Shown piece by piece: positions 8,287-17,407 of a stretch of DNA of 64,000 bases. Made by a program: the position numbers and the translations under genes. This DNA is from Yaniella flava (lineage in GTDB: Bacteria > Actinomycetota > Actinomycetes > Actinomycetales > Micrococcaceae), in the NCBI RefSeq assembly GCF_039529295.1, contig NZ_BAAAMN010000009.1, forward strand, positions 1 to 64,000, written 5' to 3'. Numbering within the stretch: the stretch's first letter is position 1; each line of letters begins with the position of its first letter. Below the pieces are notes generated by a model. That model searched no databases. It was not told the origin of the DNA and saw nothing but the letters and a program-made list of their open reading frames with translations.

Positions 8287-9879
8287 TTAGCTTTCGTCTT
8301 CTTCAACTTTTTCGGCAACCAGGGTTTCGGTGGTCAATACCATACCGGCGATCGATGAAGCGTTAGCCAGCGCGGAACGGGTGACCTTTACCGGGTCGAT
8401 GATGCCTGCGTCAACGAGGTTGCCGTATTCACCAGTTGCGGCATTGTAGCCTTCATTCGGTTTCAGTTCGGCAACACGAGAGACGACGACAGAGCCATCT
8501 TCGCCAGCGTTCAGGGCGATCCAGCGAGTTGGCTGGACAATGGCGCGACGCACGACGTCGACGCCGGCTACCTGATCGGATGGCAGATCCTTCAGTTCCG
8601 CGGCGTCTTCAAGGGCAGCAGCAGCGTTGATCAGCGCGGTACCGCCACCGGCAACGATGCCCTCTTCGAGTGCTGCACGGGTAGAAGCGACGGCATCTTC
8701 AATGCGGCCCTTGCGCTCTTTGAGCTCAACCTCAGTTGCGGCACCAACCTTGATAACGGACACGCCACCGGCCAGTTTGGCCAGGCGTTCCTGCAGTTTT
8801 TCACGATCCCAATCCGAGTCGGTTGATTCGATTTCGGATTTGATCTGCGAGACGCGATCAGCAACATCCTGGGCTTCACCGGCACCATCAACGATAGTTG
8901 TGACTTCCTTGGTGACCGTCACACGACGTGCCGAACCGAGAACTTCGGTGCCAACCTGATCCAGTTTCATACCGAGGTCTTCAGAAACAACCTGCGCACC
9001 GGTCAACGTCGCAATATCTTGCAACATAGCCTTGCGGCGGTCACCGAAGCCCGGGGCTTTGACAGCAACAGCATTGAGCGTGCCACGCAGTTTGTTCACG
9101 ACCAGGGTGGACAGGGCTTCACCCTCAACATCTTCAGCGATGATGAACAGTGGTTTCTTTTCCTGCAAGACGGTTTCCAGCAGCGGCAAGAAGTCCTGCA
9201 CATTGGAGATCTTGGACTGGGTCAGCAGAATGTATGGATCGTCCAATACGGCTTCTTGACGCTCGGCGTCAGTCACCATGTATGGCGACAGGTAGCCCTT
9301 GTCGAATTCCATACCTTCGGTGATTTCCAGTTCGGTATCGGTGGTCGAGGATTCTTCCACCGTGATGACGCCATTGACGCCCACTGTGTCGAATGCCTTG
9401 GCCAGCAGTTCACCGATCTCATCTTCGCCCGAGGAAATGGCAGCAACGTGGGATACGTTGTCACCAGATACCTCAACGGCGTTTTCCAACAGGCGCTGCT
9501 GCAGTACTTCTACCGCAGCCTCAACGCCCTTGCGAACTTCGCCCGGGGCTGCACCGGCTGCAACCAAACGCATACCTTCGTTGACCAGGGCCTGGGCAAG
9601 AATGGTTGCGGTGGTTGTACCGTCACCGGCGATATCCTGAGTTTTGGTGGCAACTTCTTTTGCCAGCTGTGCGCCCATGTTTTCGTATGGGTCTTCCAGC
9701 TCGACGTCGCGAGCAATGGTCACGCCGTCGTTGGTAATGGTGGGGGCGCCCCATGCTTTATCGAGAACGACGTTACGGCCTTTCGGGCCAAGGGTTACCT
9801 TGACGGTATCGGCCAACTTGTCGACACCGGCTTGTAGCGCGCGACGGGCTTCGTCGTTGAAAATTAGCTGTTTAGCCAA
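8287..9879 (-). CDS. groL: 60-kDa chaperonin GroEL
   Basis: 530-residue Cpn60 subunit of the double-ring chaperonin, which folds cytoplasmic proteins by ATP-driven encapsulation with GroES. Visible hallmarks are the start A-K-Q-L-I-F-N-D-E-A-R, the nucleotide-binding loop D-G-T-T-T-A-T-I-L-A, the T-L-G-P-K-G-R-N-V motif and the apical and equatorial domains at full length. The C-terminus is acidic (E-K-V-E-E-D-E-S) rather than the Gly-Gly-Met repeats of proteobacteria or the His-rich tail of actinobacterial GroEL1, which fits the essential GroEL2 type. It lies 48 bases downstream of groES on the same strand and is presumably controlled by HrcA at the CIRCE elements further up. Confidence 0.97.
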   Translation of the reverse strand: MAKQLIFNDEARRALQAGVDKLADTVKVTLGPKGRNVVLDKAWGAPTITNDGVTIARDVELEDPYENMGAQLAKEVATKTQDIAGDGTTTATILAQALVNEGMRLVAAGAAPGEVRKGVEAAVEVLQQRLLENAVEVSGDNVSHVAAISSGEDEIGELLAKAFDTVGVNGVITVEESSTTDTELEITEGMEFDKGYLSPYMVTDAERQEAVLDDPYILLTQSKISNVQDFLPLLETVLQEKKPLFIIAEDVEGEALSTLVVNKLRGTLNAVAVKAPGFGDRRKAMLQDIATLTGAQVVSEDLGMKLDQVGTEVLGSARRVTVTKEVTTIVDGAGEAQDVADRVSQIKSEIESTDSDWDREKLQERLAKLAGGVSVIKVGAATEVELKERKGRIEDAVASTRAALEEGIVAGGGTALINAAAALEDAAELKDLPSDQVAGVDVVRRAIVQPTRWIALNAGEDGSVVVSRVAELKPNEGYNAATGEYGNLVDAGIIDPVKVTRSALANASSIAGMVLTTETLVAEKVEEDES

Positions 9880-9927
9880 CTGTGCTCCTTAGTGATCGTT
9901 TCGAAAAATGTTTCTGAAAACTCAGAC

Positions 9928-10224
9928 TTATTTTTCGATGACGGCAAGCACGTCACGAGCGGACAGCACGAGGTATTCCTCACCGGCGTATTTGACTTCG
10001 GTGCCGCCGTATTTGGAGAACAGCACGACGTCGCCTTCGGAAACGTCAACGGTGACGCGTTCGCCGTTGTCTGCCACGCGGCCCGGGCCGACAGCTACGA
10101 CTTTTCCTTCTTGTGGTTTTTCCTGAGCGGTATCAGGGATGACCAGACCGGAAGCAGTGGTCTGCTCGGCGGCCAGTGGTTCTACTACGATGCGGTCCTC
10201 AAGAGGCTTGATGGAGACAGCCAT
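9928..10224 (-). CDS. groS: 10-kDa co-chaperonin GroES
   Basis: 98-residue Cpn10 that caps the GroEL ring. It starts S-I-K-P-L-E-D-R-I-V-V, has the mobile loop region A-E-Q-T-T-A-S-G-L-V-I-P and ends with D-V-L-A-V-I-E-K. The length is normal for the family. It is the first gene of the groES-groEL unit, with the ATG at 10224 and a 95-base leader down from the nearer CIRCE element. Confidence 0.97.
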   Translation of the reverse strand: MAVSIKPLEDRIVVEPLAAEQTTASGLVIPDTAQEKPQEGKVVAVGPGRVADNGERVTVDVSEGDVVLFSKYGGTEVKYAGEEYLVLSARDVLAVIEK

Positions 10225-10318
10225 GAATCTCTCCTACTACAGTAAAAGGTATATATTCTTCATTTGCCGGGTAAGCCACCCGTCGTCGCGGGTGCCGGAT
10301 GGCTGGAACCTAAAGGCT

Positions 10319-10345
10319 TTAGCACTCACGCGGTGCGTGTGCTAA
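10319..10345. promoter_or_regulatory. CIRCE element (HrcA operator), proximal to groES
   Basis: TTAGCACTC, nine bases, then GTGTGCTAA. This is the CIRCE inverted repeat with one change in the right arm. It lies 95 bases upstream of the groES start. HrcA binding here would repress the operon outside heat stress. Confidence 0.9.
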
Positions 10346-10364
10346 TCCCAACTGTATTACCCCG

Positions 10365-10391
10365 TTAGCACTTGGTCAAATAGAGTGCTAA
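10365..10391. promoter_or_regulatory. CIRCE element (HrcA operator), distal
   Basis: TTAGCACTT, nine bases, then GAGTGCTAA. This is a second CIRCE copy with one change in the left arm, 46 bases centre to centre from the first. It ends 47 bases before the ATG of the divergent marR-type gene, so it may also touch that promoter. Confidence 0.9.
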
Positions 10392-10438
10392 ATTCTCGAG
10401 CCTTAATTATTTACATAAACAATTTATATACTTTAGTT

Positions 10439-10961
10439 ATGACTCCCGAGACTCCAACACCCCCCACACGACGTCTCAGATACCGCGAGCGCAAACAATC
10501 CCCACGCGTTCGATGAACGACCATTAGCCAATCAAATCGTTGCTTCCTCCTCCAGATTTGCCCGCGCTGTGACCCAAGTGTCGGGCATTCCCATTTCTCC
10601 GCTGTCGATGCGTGTACTGGGCTATATCGACCGCAATGGACCACAACGCATTTCCTTGATGGCATCAGTTGAGTCCATCTCTCAGCCCGCTATGACATCG
10701 GCCGTCAACCGCTTGGCAGACGATGAACTCGTGATACGCAGGCCAGATCCGCTGGATGCACGCGCTCAACTGGTAGATCTCACCGACCGCGGACACGACA
10801 TGCTTGCCGAGTACCGTGGCCACATGGCTGAGGTACTCCAGCCCCGACTGGATGCTTTAGCTGCGGATGACTATGCAACCGTGGAGCGCGCGGTCGCAAT
10901 TTTCGAAACCCTAACCAATGATCTGACAGGATTGCCTAACGTTCGAAAGAAGTTGATCTGA
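10439..10961 (+). pseudogene. MarR-family regulator, frameshifted near N-terminus
   Basis: The winged-helix MarR core is intact: S-M-R-V-L-G-Y-I-D ... Q-P-A-M-T-S-A-V-N-R-L ... D-P-L-D-A-R-A-Q-L-V-D-L-T-D-R-G, ending at 10961. The natural N-terminus appears to start at the ATG at 10439, but that frame ends after about 25 codons. Removing one C from the six-C run at 10460-10465 joins it to an open frame through D-E-R-P-L-A-N-Q-I-V-A into the core, giving a normal-length regulator. A GTG at 10569 could give a shortened product lacking helix 1. The stop is two bases before the MFS gene, so it was probably the regulator of that transporter. Sequencing error or phase variation are alternatives to decay. 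Confidence 0.75.
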
Positions 10962-10962
10962 T

Positions 10963-12213
10963 ATGTCCAGTGCTGCCACCGGACAATTCTTCAAACAGCC
11001 CGCCAGCGTGTGGGCTATTACCTTTGCCACCGCCGCTTCGTTCGTCGGCATCGGGCTGGTTTCTCCCATCCTGCCGACGATCGCCACCGAATTAGATGCC
11101 TCAGCATTTGAATCCATGCTGTTGTTTAGCTCGTATCTCTTCGTCATAGCGTGCATGATGTTCTTCGCCGGGGTCATTTCGACGCGCATCGGTATTAAAG
11201 CCACACTGGTCACCGGGCTCGTGATCATCGTGCTCTTCGCGAGCCTGGCCGGGCTTTAGGACACGATTGGCCTGCGTGCAGGCTGGGGTTTTGGCAACGC
11301 ACTGTTTGTGACCATGGCATTGGCCGTCATTGTCGGAGCCGCGCACGGCCGTTCGACACATGCCATCGTCCTGTATGAGGCTGCACTGGGCTTGGGTATG
11401 GCACTGGGCCCACTGGTGGGTGGCACACTCGGGACAATCTCGTGGCGGACACCTTTTCTCGGCACAGCGATCATGATGGCGATAGCCGCCACCACGGTGG
11501 CACTGTTCGTCAAACCCTTACCAAAACCGAAACCCGTGCCGCTCACAGCGGGCTTCGCTGCCCTGCGTCACCGTCCACTGTTGTTATGGTCGTCGGCTTC
11601 ACTGTTATATAACTTCACGATCATCTGTATGTTGGCATATGCACCGCACGCACTGACCGGTGCGGCCGCCGCATCCGGTGCGGACTACACTTCGCTGACC
11701 TTAGGGCTCGTCTTTTTCGGTTGGGGTACAGCGCTTGCCGTCTGCTCGCTGGCACTGCCGGGGCCGATGATCAGATACTTCGGTCTAGTGCCGGCCATCC
11801 TTATTGCACTGGCACTGATGGCCGCCATGATGACGGTGTTGGCGCTGAACACTCACAGTATGGTCATGGTCATGACCGGCATCATCATCTTGGGTGGTTT
11901 GCAGGGCATGTCCAACACGATGTTTACCGAAGCAGCGCTCAATGCGACCGATGTACCGCGCAATATAGCCTCATCCGCATTTTCGGGCTTTCGATTCTTC
12001 GGTGGCGCAATGTTCCCGCTCGTCTCAGCACCGCTGATTACCCTGTGGGGCGCGCCCGGACCGTTTTGGGGCAGCCTCATCGTCCTGACCGCAGCACTGG
12101 TCATCGTGGCCACTGGCTTCCGAGTATTGCCAAACTCACCGCTACAGCGCGGGCGCATCTTTACCCGGGTGGCCTCCAGCGCGCCGGCCCATACGCACTC
12201 CCCTGGTGCATGA
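10963..12213 (+). pseudogene. MFS transporter interrupted by an in-frame stop
   Basis: Major facilitator exporter with twelve predicted helices. The first 98 codons end at a TAG at 11257-11259 in ...S-L-A-G-L-stop-D-T-I-G. The same frame continues without a shift (A-G-W-G-F-G-N-A-L-F ...) to 12213. Homologous transporters usually have Ser-Asp at this loop, so a TCG to TAG change would explain the stop. The second half has its own ATG (11308) but lacks the first helices. It sits two bases after the frameshifted marR gene, so both members of this efflux pair are damaged. The end overlaps the possible GTG start of the next gene. Confidence 0.8.
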
Positions 12214-13525
12214 ACCGGGTACGCTGGGACTTGTGTCTGATACAACTGCTTCTGAACTTGCCGGCGTGCTCACACCCGAGGGCTTCAAACTACTCAATAC
12301 ATTGTGGCGGGACGGTGAATACCAGTCTGTTAAGACGCTGAAACTCGCCGAATCCTTGCGGGCCGACGGCTATGAGGCATCCGTGGTGAATGCCGTGTTG
12401 ACCCAATTGAAGCTCAGGACCCAGGCCGAGGCGAAGTTCGGCCCATTTGTGGATCAAATGATTTTTACTGACGCCGGTCTGCAACAGGCCACCTCCCTGC
12501 AAGTGGCCGCCCACCATGCTCGGCGTTTTGCTCGCGCAGGCGTCGACGAGGTGGTCGATCTCGGTTCGGGGCTTGGTGCTGATGCGCTCGCCATCGCTGG
12601 GATCGACATTCCCGTCATTGCCGTCGAAATTGATGAGACCACCGCGGCTGCCACCACCATCAACTTGATGCCGTTCCCACACGCGCGAGTCCAGGTCGCT
12701 GACGCCACACAGTGGGTTGAAGATAACCCGGCCGACGCCGAGATCGTGCGGGGCTTTTGGCTCGATCCGGCGCGTCGCAAGACACTCTCCCACGGCACCG
12801 TGCGTATCTTTGAGCCTGAAGCATTCTCACCACCGCTATCCTTCGTAGAAGATCTCGCTGACGCCGGTCATGCGCTCGGGGTCAAGCTCGGTCCAGCGCT
12901 AGCACACGACGTCATTCCAGAGACCGCCGAGGCACAGTGGATCTCGCTACACGGCAGTGTGGTCGAGGCCGTCCTGTGGTTCAACATGACCCAGCGATCC
13001 GATGTTCGTCGCGCGGCCCTGGTGATCAACGCAGGTGGTGCCGCCGAGCTAACAGCCTCCACGGATTTTGGTGGCTCACCGGAAGTGCCTGTCACCGGGA
13101 TTGAGGGTGCGACCGGCTACCTCTATGAGCCCGACGGAGCGGTCATTCGTGCTGGGCTCATCACTGATCTGATGGTCGAACACTTCATGGATGGCGATGC
13201 CACCGACGCTGCGGCAGGTCGTCAACTGGATGAGCATATCGCCTATTTCTGCTCGGATACATACGTCGAAACCCCATTTGCGACGGGATACCGCATCGTT
13301 GAGGTGCTGCCCTATAAGATCAAAACGTTACGCAGCTATATCAAGAACCACCATGTCACGCGCTTGGATATCAAAAAACGCGGCGTCGACGTGTCACCAG
13401 AAGAATTGCGCCGTACACTCATGCAGGGGCACAAGACAAACAAACCAAACGCCGGGGCACACCTTACCCTGGTGCTGACCAGGATCGGCGATGCTCGCTA
13501 CGCCATCGTTGTAGAGCCCATCTAA
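12206..13525 (+). CDS. class I SAM-dependent methyltransferase with THUMP-like C-terminus
   Basis: About 439 residues from a GTG at 12206. A second GTG at 12233, giving V-S-D-T-T-A-S, is equally plausible, and the ribosome site does not decide. After a helical N-terminal region comes the SAM-binding motif V-V-D-L-G-S-G-L-G-A-D (about 116-125), an acidic end of strand 2 (A-V-E-I-D) and W-L-D-P-A-R-R near 186-191, which resembles the catalytic D-P-P-R of RNA-modifying enzymes. The C-terminal third resembles the THUMP-like domain found in a conserved actinobacterial family. The likely substrate is RNA, but none is established here. It follows the damaged MFS gene with a small overlap. Confidence 0.75.
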   Translation: MHEPGTLGLVSDTTASELAGVLTPEGFKLLNTLWRDGEYQSVKTLKLAESLRADGYEASVVNAVLTQLKLRTQAEAKFGPFVDQMIFTDAGLQQATSLQVAAHHARRFARAGVDEVVDLGSGLGADALAIAGIDIPVIAVEIDETTAAATTINLMPFPHARVQVADATQWVEDNPADAEIVRGFWLDPARRKTLSHGTVRIFEPEAFSPPLSFVEDLADAGHALGVKLGPALAHDVIPETAEAQWISLHGSVVEAVLWFNMTQRSDVRRAALVINAGGAAELTASTDFGGSPEVPVTGIEGATGYLYEPDGAVIRAGLITDLMVEHFMDGDATDAAAGRQLDEHIAYFCSDTYVETPFATGYRIVEVLPYKIKTLRSYIKNHHVTRLDIKKRGVDVSPEELRRTLMQGHKTNKPNAGAHLTLVLTRIGDARYAIVVEPI

Positions 13526-13565
13526 TCTTAGAACCAGAGCCGTCGAGAGATATACAGGTCATCTT

Positions 13566-13985
13566 ATGACACCGGATTGGGTGCGCTACGCACACAGGTA
13601 CAAACGCAAAGAGCGTCGAAACGCCATCATCATGGGCATCATAGGTGCGCTATTCGCCGCGGTCGGTGTGTTCCTGTTGTTCACAGGTGCTGTATGGATA
13701 GCACTGACGGGCATGATGTTTGGTCTCGCCAACATACTCGGCGGAGTGCTCGTGTGGAGCCAGGCAGATGGTTCCCACGGTTCCACAATGGTTGCGATCC
13801 TCACGTGTCTGTTGTTTACCGTCTTCAGTGTGCTCATGATCATTACGTCAGTCGTTGCACCGGCAAGTTTCGGGCATCGAGGGCCAGTCGGTATGGCGAT
13901 CGCCGGCGGCCTCGGTCTGGCATTTTTTGGACCGGGGTTGATCGTGCTCATCATCAAATACACCCGACGGCGGCGCACCCGGTAA
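13566..13985 (+). CDS. unknown membrane protein, four predicted TM segments
   Basis: 139 residues, not recognised. A basic N-terminus (R-Y-K-R-K-E-R-R-N) is followed by four hydrophobic segments at about 21-40, 43-64, 75-96 and 107-128, and a basic tail R-R-R-R-T-R. The positive charges at both ends suggest both termini face the cytoplasm. It lies 40 bases after the methyltransferase and 13 bases before another unknown membrane protein, so the three may be co-transcribed. No motif suggests a function. Confidence 0.6.
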   Translation: MTPDWVRYAHRYKRKERRNAIIMGIIGALFAAVGVFLLFTGAVWIALTGMMFGLANILGGVLVWSQADGSHGSTMVAILTCLLFTVFSVLMIITSVVAPASFGHRGPVGMAIAGGLGLAFFGPGLIVLIIKYTRRRRTR

Positions 13986-13998
13986 GAAAGGTATTCGC

Positions 13999-14616
13999 TT
14001 GCAGGTCTCCGAAACAGTCCAAGCGCCCGAATGGTTCGGGGCGGCCGCCCGTGCCAACGCGTTCTTCCCAGTGTTGATGGGCATCTACATGATCGTCTAT
14101 TCCGTCTGGTGGGCCGTCGCGTGGGGATCGCCAGGTCTCATCGCTTTCGGGCTGGTGGTAGTGCTGGCCGCTGCCTTTATTATCCGGGGAATCCGACACA
14201 TTCGACACGCACAACAGTTTGAGGCGGTGGAGTCGCCCGACAATACGCGCATCACTCGCGCGATGGGCATCCTCAACAGCGTGACGCACCCAATCTGGTT
14301 GGTAGGCATGATGGTGCTGCTCATCATCGGACAAGAACAGTGGATCATGCCCGTCATCGTATTCGTGATTGGAGCACATTTCTTGCCGATGGCACGAATC
14401 CTGGGCCGGTGGATTGACTATCCGCTGGGACTGCTGATGATAGCGTTTGCGGTCATCAGCGGGTTCCTCGCAGCAGATCCAGCTGCATCATGGAGCACAG
14501 TTTTTGCGGTGGCAGGCACCGGCGGAACGATCACCACGGGTTGCTACGCGGCATACATGGCTCAACGCTATGGGCAGATGACGCGCGCAGCTGGACTGTC
14601 TTTCCCTGACGTTTAG
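13999..14616 (+). CDS. unknown membrane protein, six predicted TM segments
   Basis: About 205 residues starting at TTG 13999, preceded by GAAAGG. No family recognised. Hydrophobic stretches are near 22-43, 45-63, 97-113, 115-133, 140-158 and 164-185, with a polar, charged segment between the second and third. A conserved-looking H-F-L-P-M-A motif sits after the fourth. It follows the previous membrane protein by 13 bases. Its stop overlaps by four bases the end of the convergent siderophore ABC ATPase, so there is no room for a terminator here. Confidence 0.6.
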   Translation: MQVSETVQAPEWFGAAARANAFFPVLMGIYMIVYSVWWAVAWGSPGLIAFGLVVVLAAAFIIRGIRHIRHAQQFEAVESPDNTRITRAMGILNSVTHPIWLVGMMVLLIIGQEQWIMPVIVFVIGAHFLPMARILGRWIDYPLGLLMIAFAVISGFLAADPAASWSTVFAVAGTGGTITTGCYAAYMAQRYGQMTRAAGLSFPDV

Positions 14617-15368
14617 AAGTAGACCGCCAGTGGTCCGTCGACGTCATCAATAATGCGCACCGAGGTGCCGAAAATTTCGGACAGTACCGAAGACTTCATG
14701 GTCTCAGAACAGGCATCGAAGTGGGTGACCTGACCGTCATTCATTGCCAAAATATTGTCCGAGTACCGCGACGCGAAGTTAATGTCGTGCATCACCAAGA
14801 TGACGGTGCGGCCCAGGTCATCGGCCGCGGCACGCAACTGACGCATCATTTGCACCGAGTGGCTCATATCCAGGTTGTTTAGGGGCTCATCAAGGAACAC
14901 GTATTCGGTGTCTTGGGCGAGCACCATTGCCACGTACGCGCGCTGTCGCTGACCCCCCGAAAGCTCGTCGAGGTACCGGTCTTGGAGTGCTGTGAGGTTC
15001 AAAAATTCCAAGGACTTGTTGATATGTTCCTCGTCTTCGGCCGTCAGTCGACCATGCGAGTGCGGGTAGCGGCCAAAACCGACGAGCTGACGGACGGTCA
15101 GCCGGGTCACGAAGTGGTTTTCCTGGCGCAAGATGGCCAGGGTTTTGGCGACATCGTTGGACTTGGCTTTCGCCACGTCCAGACCGCCCACGGTGATGTT
15201 GCCAGTGTCCGGGTTGAGCAGGCGTCCCATCATCGTCAAGACCGTCGACTTGCCGGCACCGTTGGGGCCCACTAGTGACGTAATACCGCCGGATGGGATT
15301 TGAAGATCGATGGGACCGATGGTGGTTTCGCCCGAATAGGTTTTCTGCACGTTTTCGAGGGTAATCAT
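14613..15368 (-). CDS. siderophore ABC transporter ATP-binding protein
   Basis: 251-residue ATPase of the FecE/FhuC type. It has Walker A G-P-N-G-A-G-K-S-T (about 34-42), signature L-S-G-G-Q-R-Q-R and Walker B Y-V-F-L-D-E-P, followed by the H-loop histidine in V-M-H-D. It powers import through the two FecCD permeases encoded immediately upstream. ATG and upstream stop overlap by four bases. The set ATPase-permease-permease-receptor in this order resembles the YclNOPQ-type (petrobactin or catecholate) importers, but the ligand is inferred only from family resemblance. Confidence 0.92.
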   Translation of the reverse strand: MITLENVQKTYSGETTIGPIDLQIPSGGITSLVGPNGAGKSTVLTMMGRLLNPDTGNITVGGLDVAKAKSNDVAKTLAILRQENHFVTRLTVRQLVGFGRYPHSHGRLTAEDEEHINKSLEFLNLTALQDRYLDELSGGQRQRAYVAMVLAQDTEYVFLDEPLNNLDMSHSVQMMRQLRAAADDLGRTVILVMHDINFASRYSDNILAMNDGQVTHFDACSETMKSSVLSEIFGTSVRIIDDVDGPLAVYF

Positions 15369-16387
15369 AACCGTCCCTTCCGCATGATGACAATGAGAAA
15401 TACTAGCCCACCGATGAGCTCGACGATGATGGTAACCGCACCCTGAGCGTAAAAAATATGCCGCAAGACAAAATATGCGCCGGTCAGCAGCACGAAGCCG
15501 AGCAGAAAGGCGATCGGTAGGATCGCCCGGTGGCTATAGGTATCAGCGATCGAATAGGCCATGGTGGCCACCAGGAACCCCAAAAACGTCATGGGGCCAA
15601 CCAGCGAGGTGGTCATCGCCATCAAGATCGAGACCGCAATCAGGACTTTGATGGTCTCGCGGCGGTGGTTGAGCCCCAGGCTGGTGGAAACCGCTGATCC
15701 AAGTGACAGGGTGTCGAGTCGCCGAGCATGGTGCCATATCCAGAACGCCACCACTGCCACGATGGGGATCGCGTAGGGTAAATATTCGGTGCTGGCGTTA
15801 GAAATGTTGCCCATCAGGCGAGCTGTCAGCACATCGAATTCGTTGGGGTCCAGCATACGTTGCATGAAGGTGGTCAACGAGGCCAGTCCGGCGCCCATCA
15901 CCACACCGACGAGTAGCATGGTGTGAATATTGGTGAATTTTGAACCGAGTAGCCAGGAATATAGCAACGTAGCAAAAACTACCATCACCACAACCTGGAA
16001 GAAATACGAGACAATACCCCGCGTCATGGCGGCTCCGGCAATACCGAAGATGAACACCGCCGCAGTGTTGATCAGCCCGTAGAGGGCCTCGAATCCCAAG
16101 ATCGACGGGGTGACAATACGGTTCGATGTGACCGTATGAAACGCGACCGTGGCAAAGGCGTGCGCTGCCGACACGACGGCTATGACCAGTACGGAAGTGA
16201 CGCGACCCTCTGCGATCTTCCAGAACCCTTCGGTGCCAAACGGCATCGGGTTATCGTAGGTAATGGTGGCAATGGTCAGTGCGATGCCAGCCAGGCTCAA
16301 ACTGATCAGACCCACGAGCCAACGACGTCGATGGGCCTGGTTAATGAAGGTGGATGTAGAGACCGTGTCCACGGTGGTGTTAGCCAC
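15365..16387 (-). CDS. iron-siderophore ABC permease (FecCD family)
   Basis: 340-residue polytopic permease with about nine or ten hydrophobic helices and the FecCD coupling region G-P-M-T-F-L-G-F-L-V. It starts M-A-N-T-T at 16387, overlapping the preceding permease gene by eight bases, and its stop overlaps the ATPase start, so translation is probably coupled. It forms the transmembrane heterodimer with the 16380-17393 product and delivers a ferric siderophore into the cytoplasm. It resembles YclO-like second permeases. Confidence 0.9.
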   Translation of the reverse strand: MANTTVDTVSTSTFINQAHRRRWLVGLISLSLAGIALTIATITYDNPMPFGTEGFWKIAEGRVTSVLVIAVVSAAHAFATVAFHTVTSNRIVTPSILGFEALYGLINTAAVFIFGIAGAAMTRGIVSYFFQVVVMVVFATLLYSWLLGSKFTNIHTMLLVGVVMGAGLASLTTFMQRMLDPNEFDVLTARLMGNISNASTEYLPYAIPIVAVVAFWIWHHARRLDTLSLGSAVSTSLGLNHRRETIKVLIAVSILMAMTTSLVGPMTFLGFLVATMAYSIADTYSHRAILPIAFLLGFVLLTGAYFVLRHIFYAQGAVTIIVELIGGLVFLIVIMRKGRL

Positions 16388-17393
16388 GACGGCCCCTTTT
16401 CACAATGAGATAGACGAATACGGTTGCCCCGAGGACACCGAGAATCATCGATACCGGGATTTCGAACGGCATGATGATCGTCCGGCCGATAATATCGGTC
16501 AGCGTCACGACGATGATGCCGACCATCACGACCCAGGGCAGATTCGATCTTAGGTTATCGCCGCGAAACATGGAAACAATGTTGGGCACCACCAGCCCCA
16601 AAAATGGCAGGGACCCGACGACGACAGAGACGACGCCTGTGGTGACCGCGACGATGAGGATGCCGGTCAGCAGCACGGCTCGATAATTCAGTCCCACCGA
16701 GGTGGCGATCTCTTTGCCGAGTCCGGCTACCGTGAATCGGTCAGCAATGAAGTACACGATGATGGTCATCGCAGCCACGATCCACAGCAGTTCGTAGCGC
16801 CCACGGGTGATCCCGGTGAAGGAACCGGCAAACCAGATGCCGAGGTTTTGCAGCATGTCGGTCTGCAGGGCAACGAACGTTGACACCGCGCCCACAACGG
16901 CACCGAGCATGAGACCAACAATGGGCACTACCAGCGAGGATTTCAAGGCCACACGTTGCAGAAACGCAAAAAAGATGAAAGTACCGATCAGCGCGAAGGC
17001 AATCGCCACGACCATGCGCAACGTTAGGGAAGGTTGGGGAATGAAGATGTAGGTCAGGATCAGCCCGAGCCCGGCCCATTCAACGGTTCCGGTGGTCGAT
17101 GGCTCGACGAACCGGTTTTGCGTCATCAGCTGCATAATGAGCCCAACCACGGCCATAGAGGCGCCGGATAAGATGAGCGCGATGGTTCGCGGAACACGAG
17201 TGACGAAAAACATCTCGGTCCCGCCTTCGGAGTTTAGGTCATACACTCCGATAAAAAGCGACGCTGTGACCAGGCTGATGGTGACCATCAGCCCGATCAA
17301 CAGCGGCCAGGTACGTGACCAGAGCCCAGGTTTATTCGATGCACCGGTGGATGTCGTGGGCCCACCGGGGCGGGTTAAGGGGAGTTTCGTCAC
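16380..17393 (-). CDS. iron-siderophore ABC permease (FecCD family)
   Basis: 337 residues with a polar N-terminus and then multiple hydrophobic helices. The FecCD hallmark G-S-L-P-F-L-G-L-V-V-P-N lies near the ATPase-coupling loop, and T-R-V-P-R-T-I-A-L-I-L-S-G-A near the start is the typical first-loop motif. It partners with the next permease and lies 14 bases downstream of the receptor lipoprotein gene. It resembles YclN-like first permeases. Confidence 0.9.
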   Translation of the reverse strand: MTKLPLTRPGGPTTSTGASNKPGLWSRTWPLLIGLMVTISLVTASLFIGVYDLNSEGGTEMFFVTRVPRTIALILSGASMAVVGLIMQLMTQNRFVEPSTTGTVEWAGLGLILTYIFIPQPSLTLRMVVAIAFALIGTFIFFAFLQRVALKSSLVVPIVGLMLGAVVGAVSTFVALQTDMLQNLGIWFAGSFTGITRGRYELLWIVAAMTIIVYFIADRFTVAGLGKEIATSVGLNYRAVLLTGILIVAVTTGVVSVVVGSLPFLGLVVPNIVSMFRGDNLRSNLPWVVMVGIIVVTLTDIIGRTIIMPFEIPVSMILGVLGATVFVYLIVKRGRRG

Positions 17394-17407
17394 GCAGGGC
17401 CTTTAGA

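Noticed and set aside
9019..9837. 272-codon plus-strand ORF inside groEL
   Set aside because: Antisense shadow of the strongly coding groEL frame. Its product has no family features.
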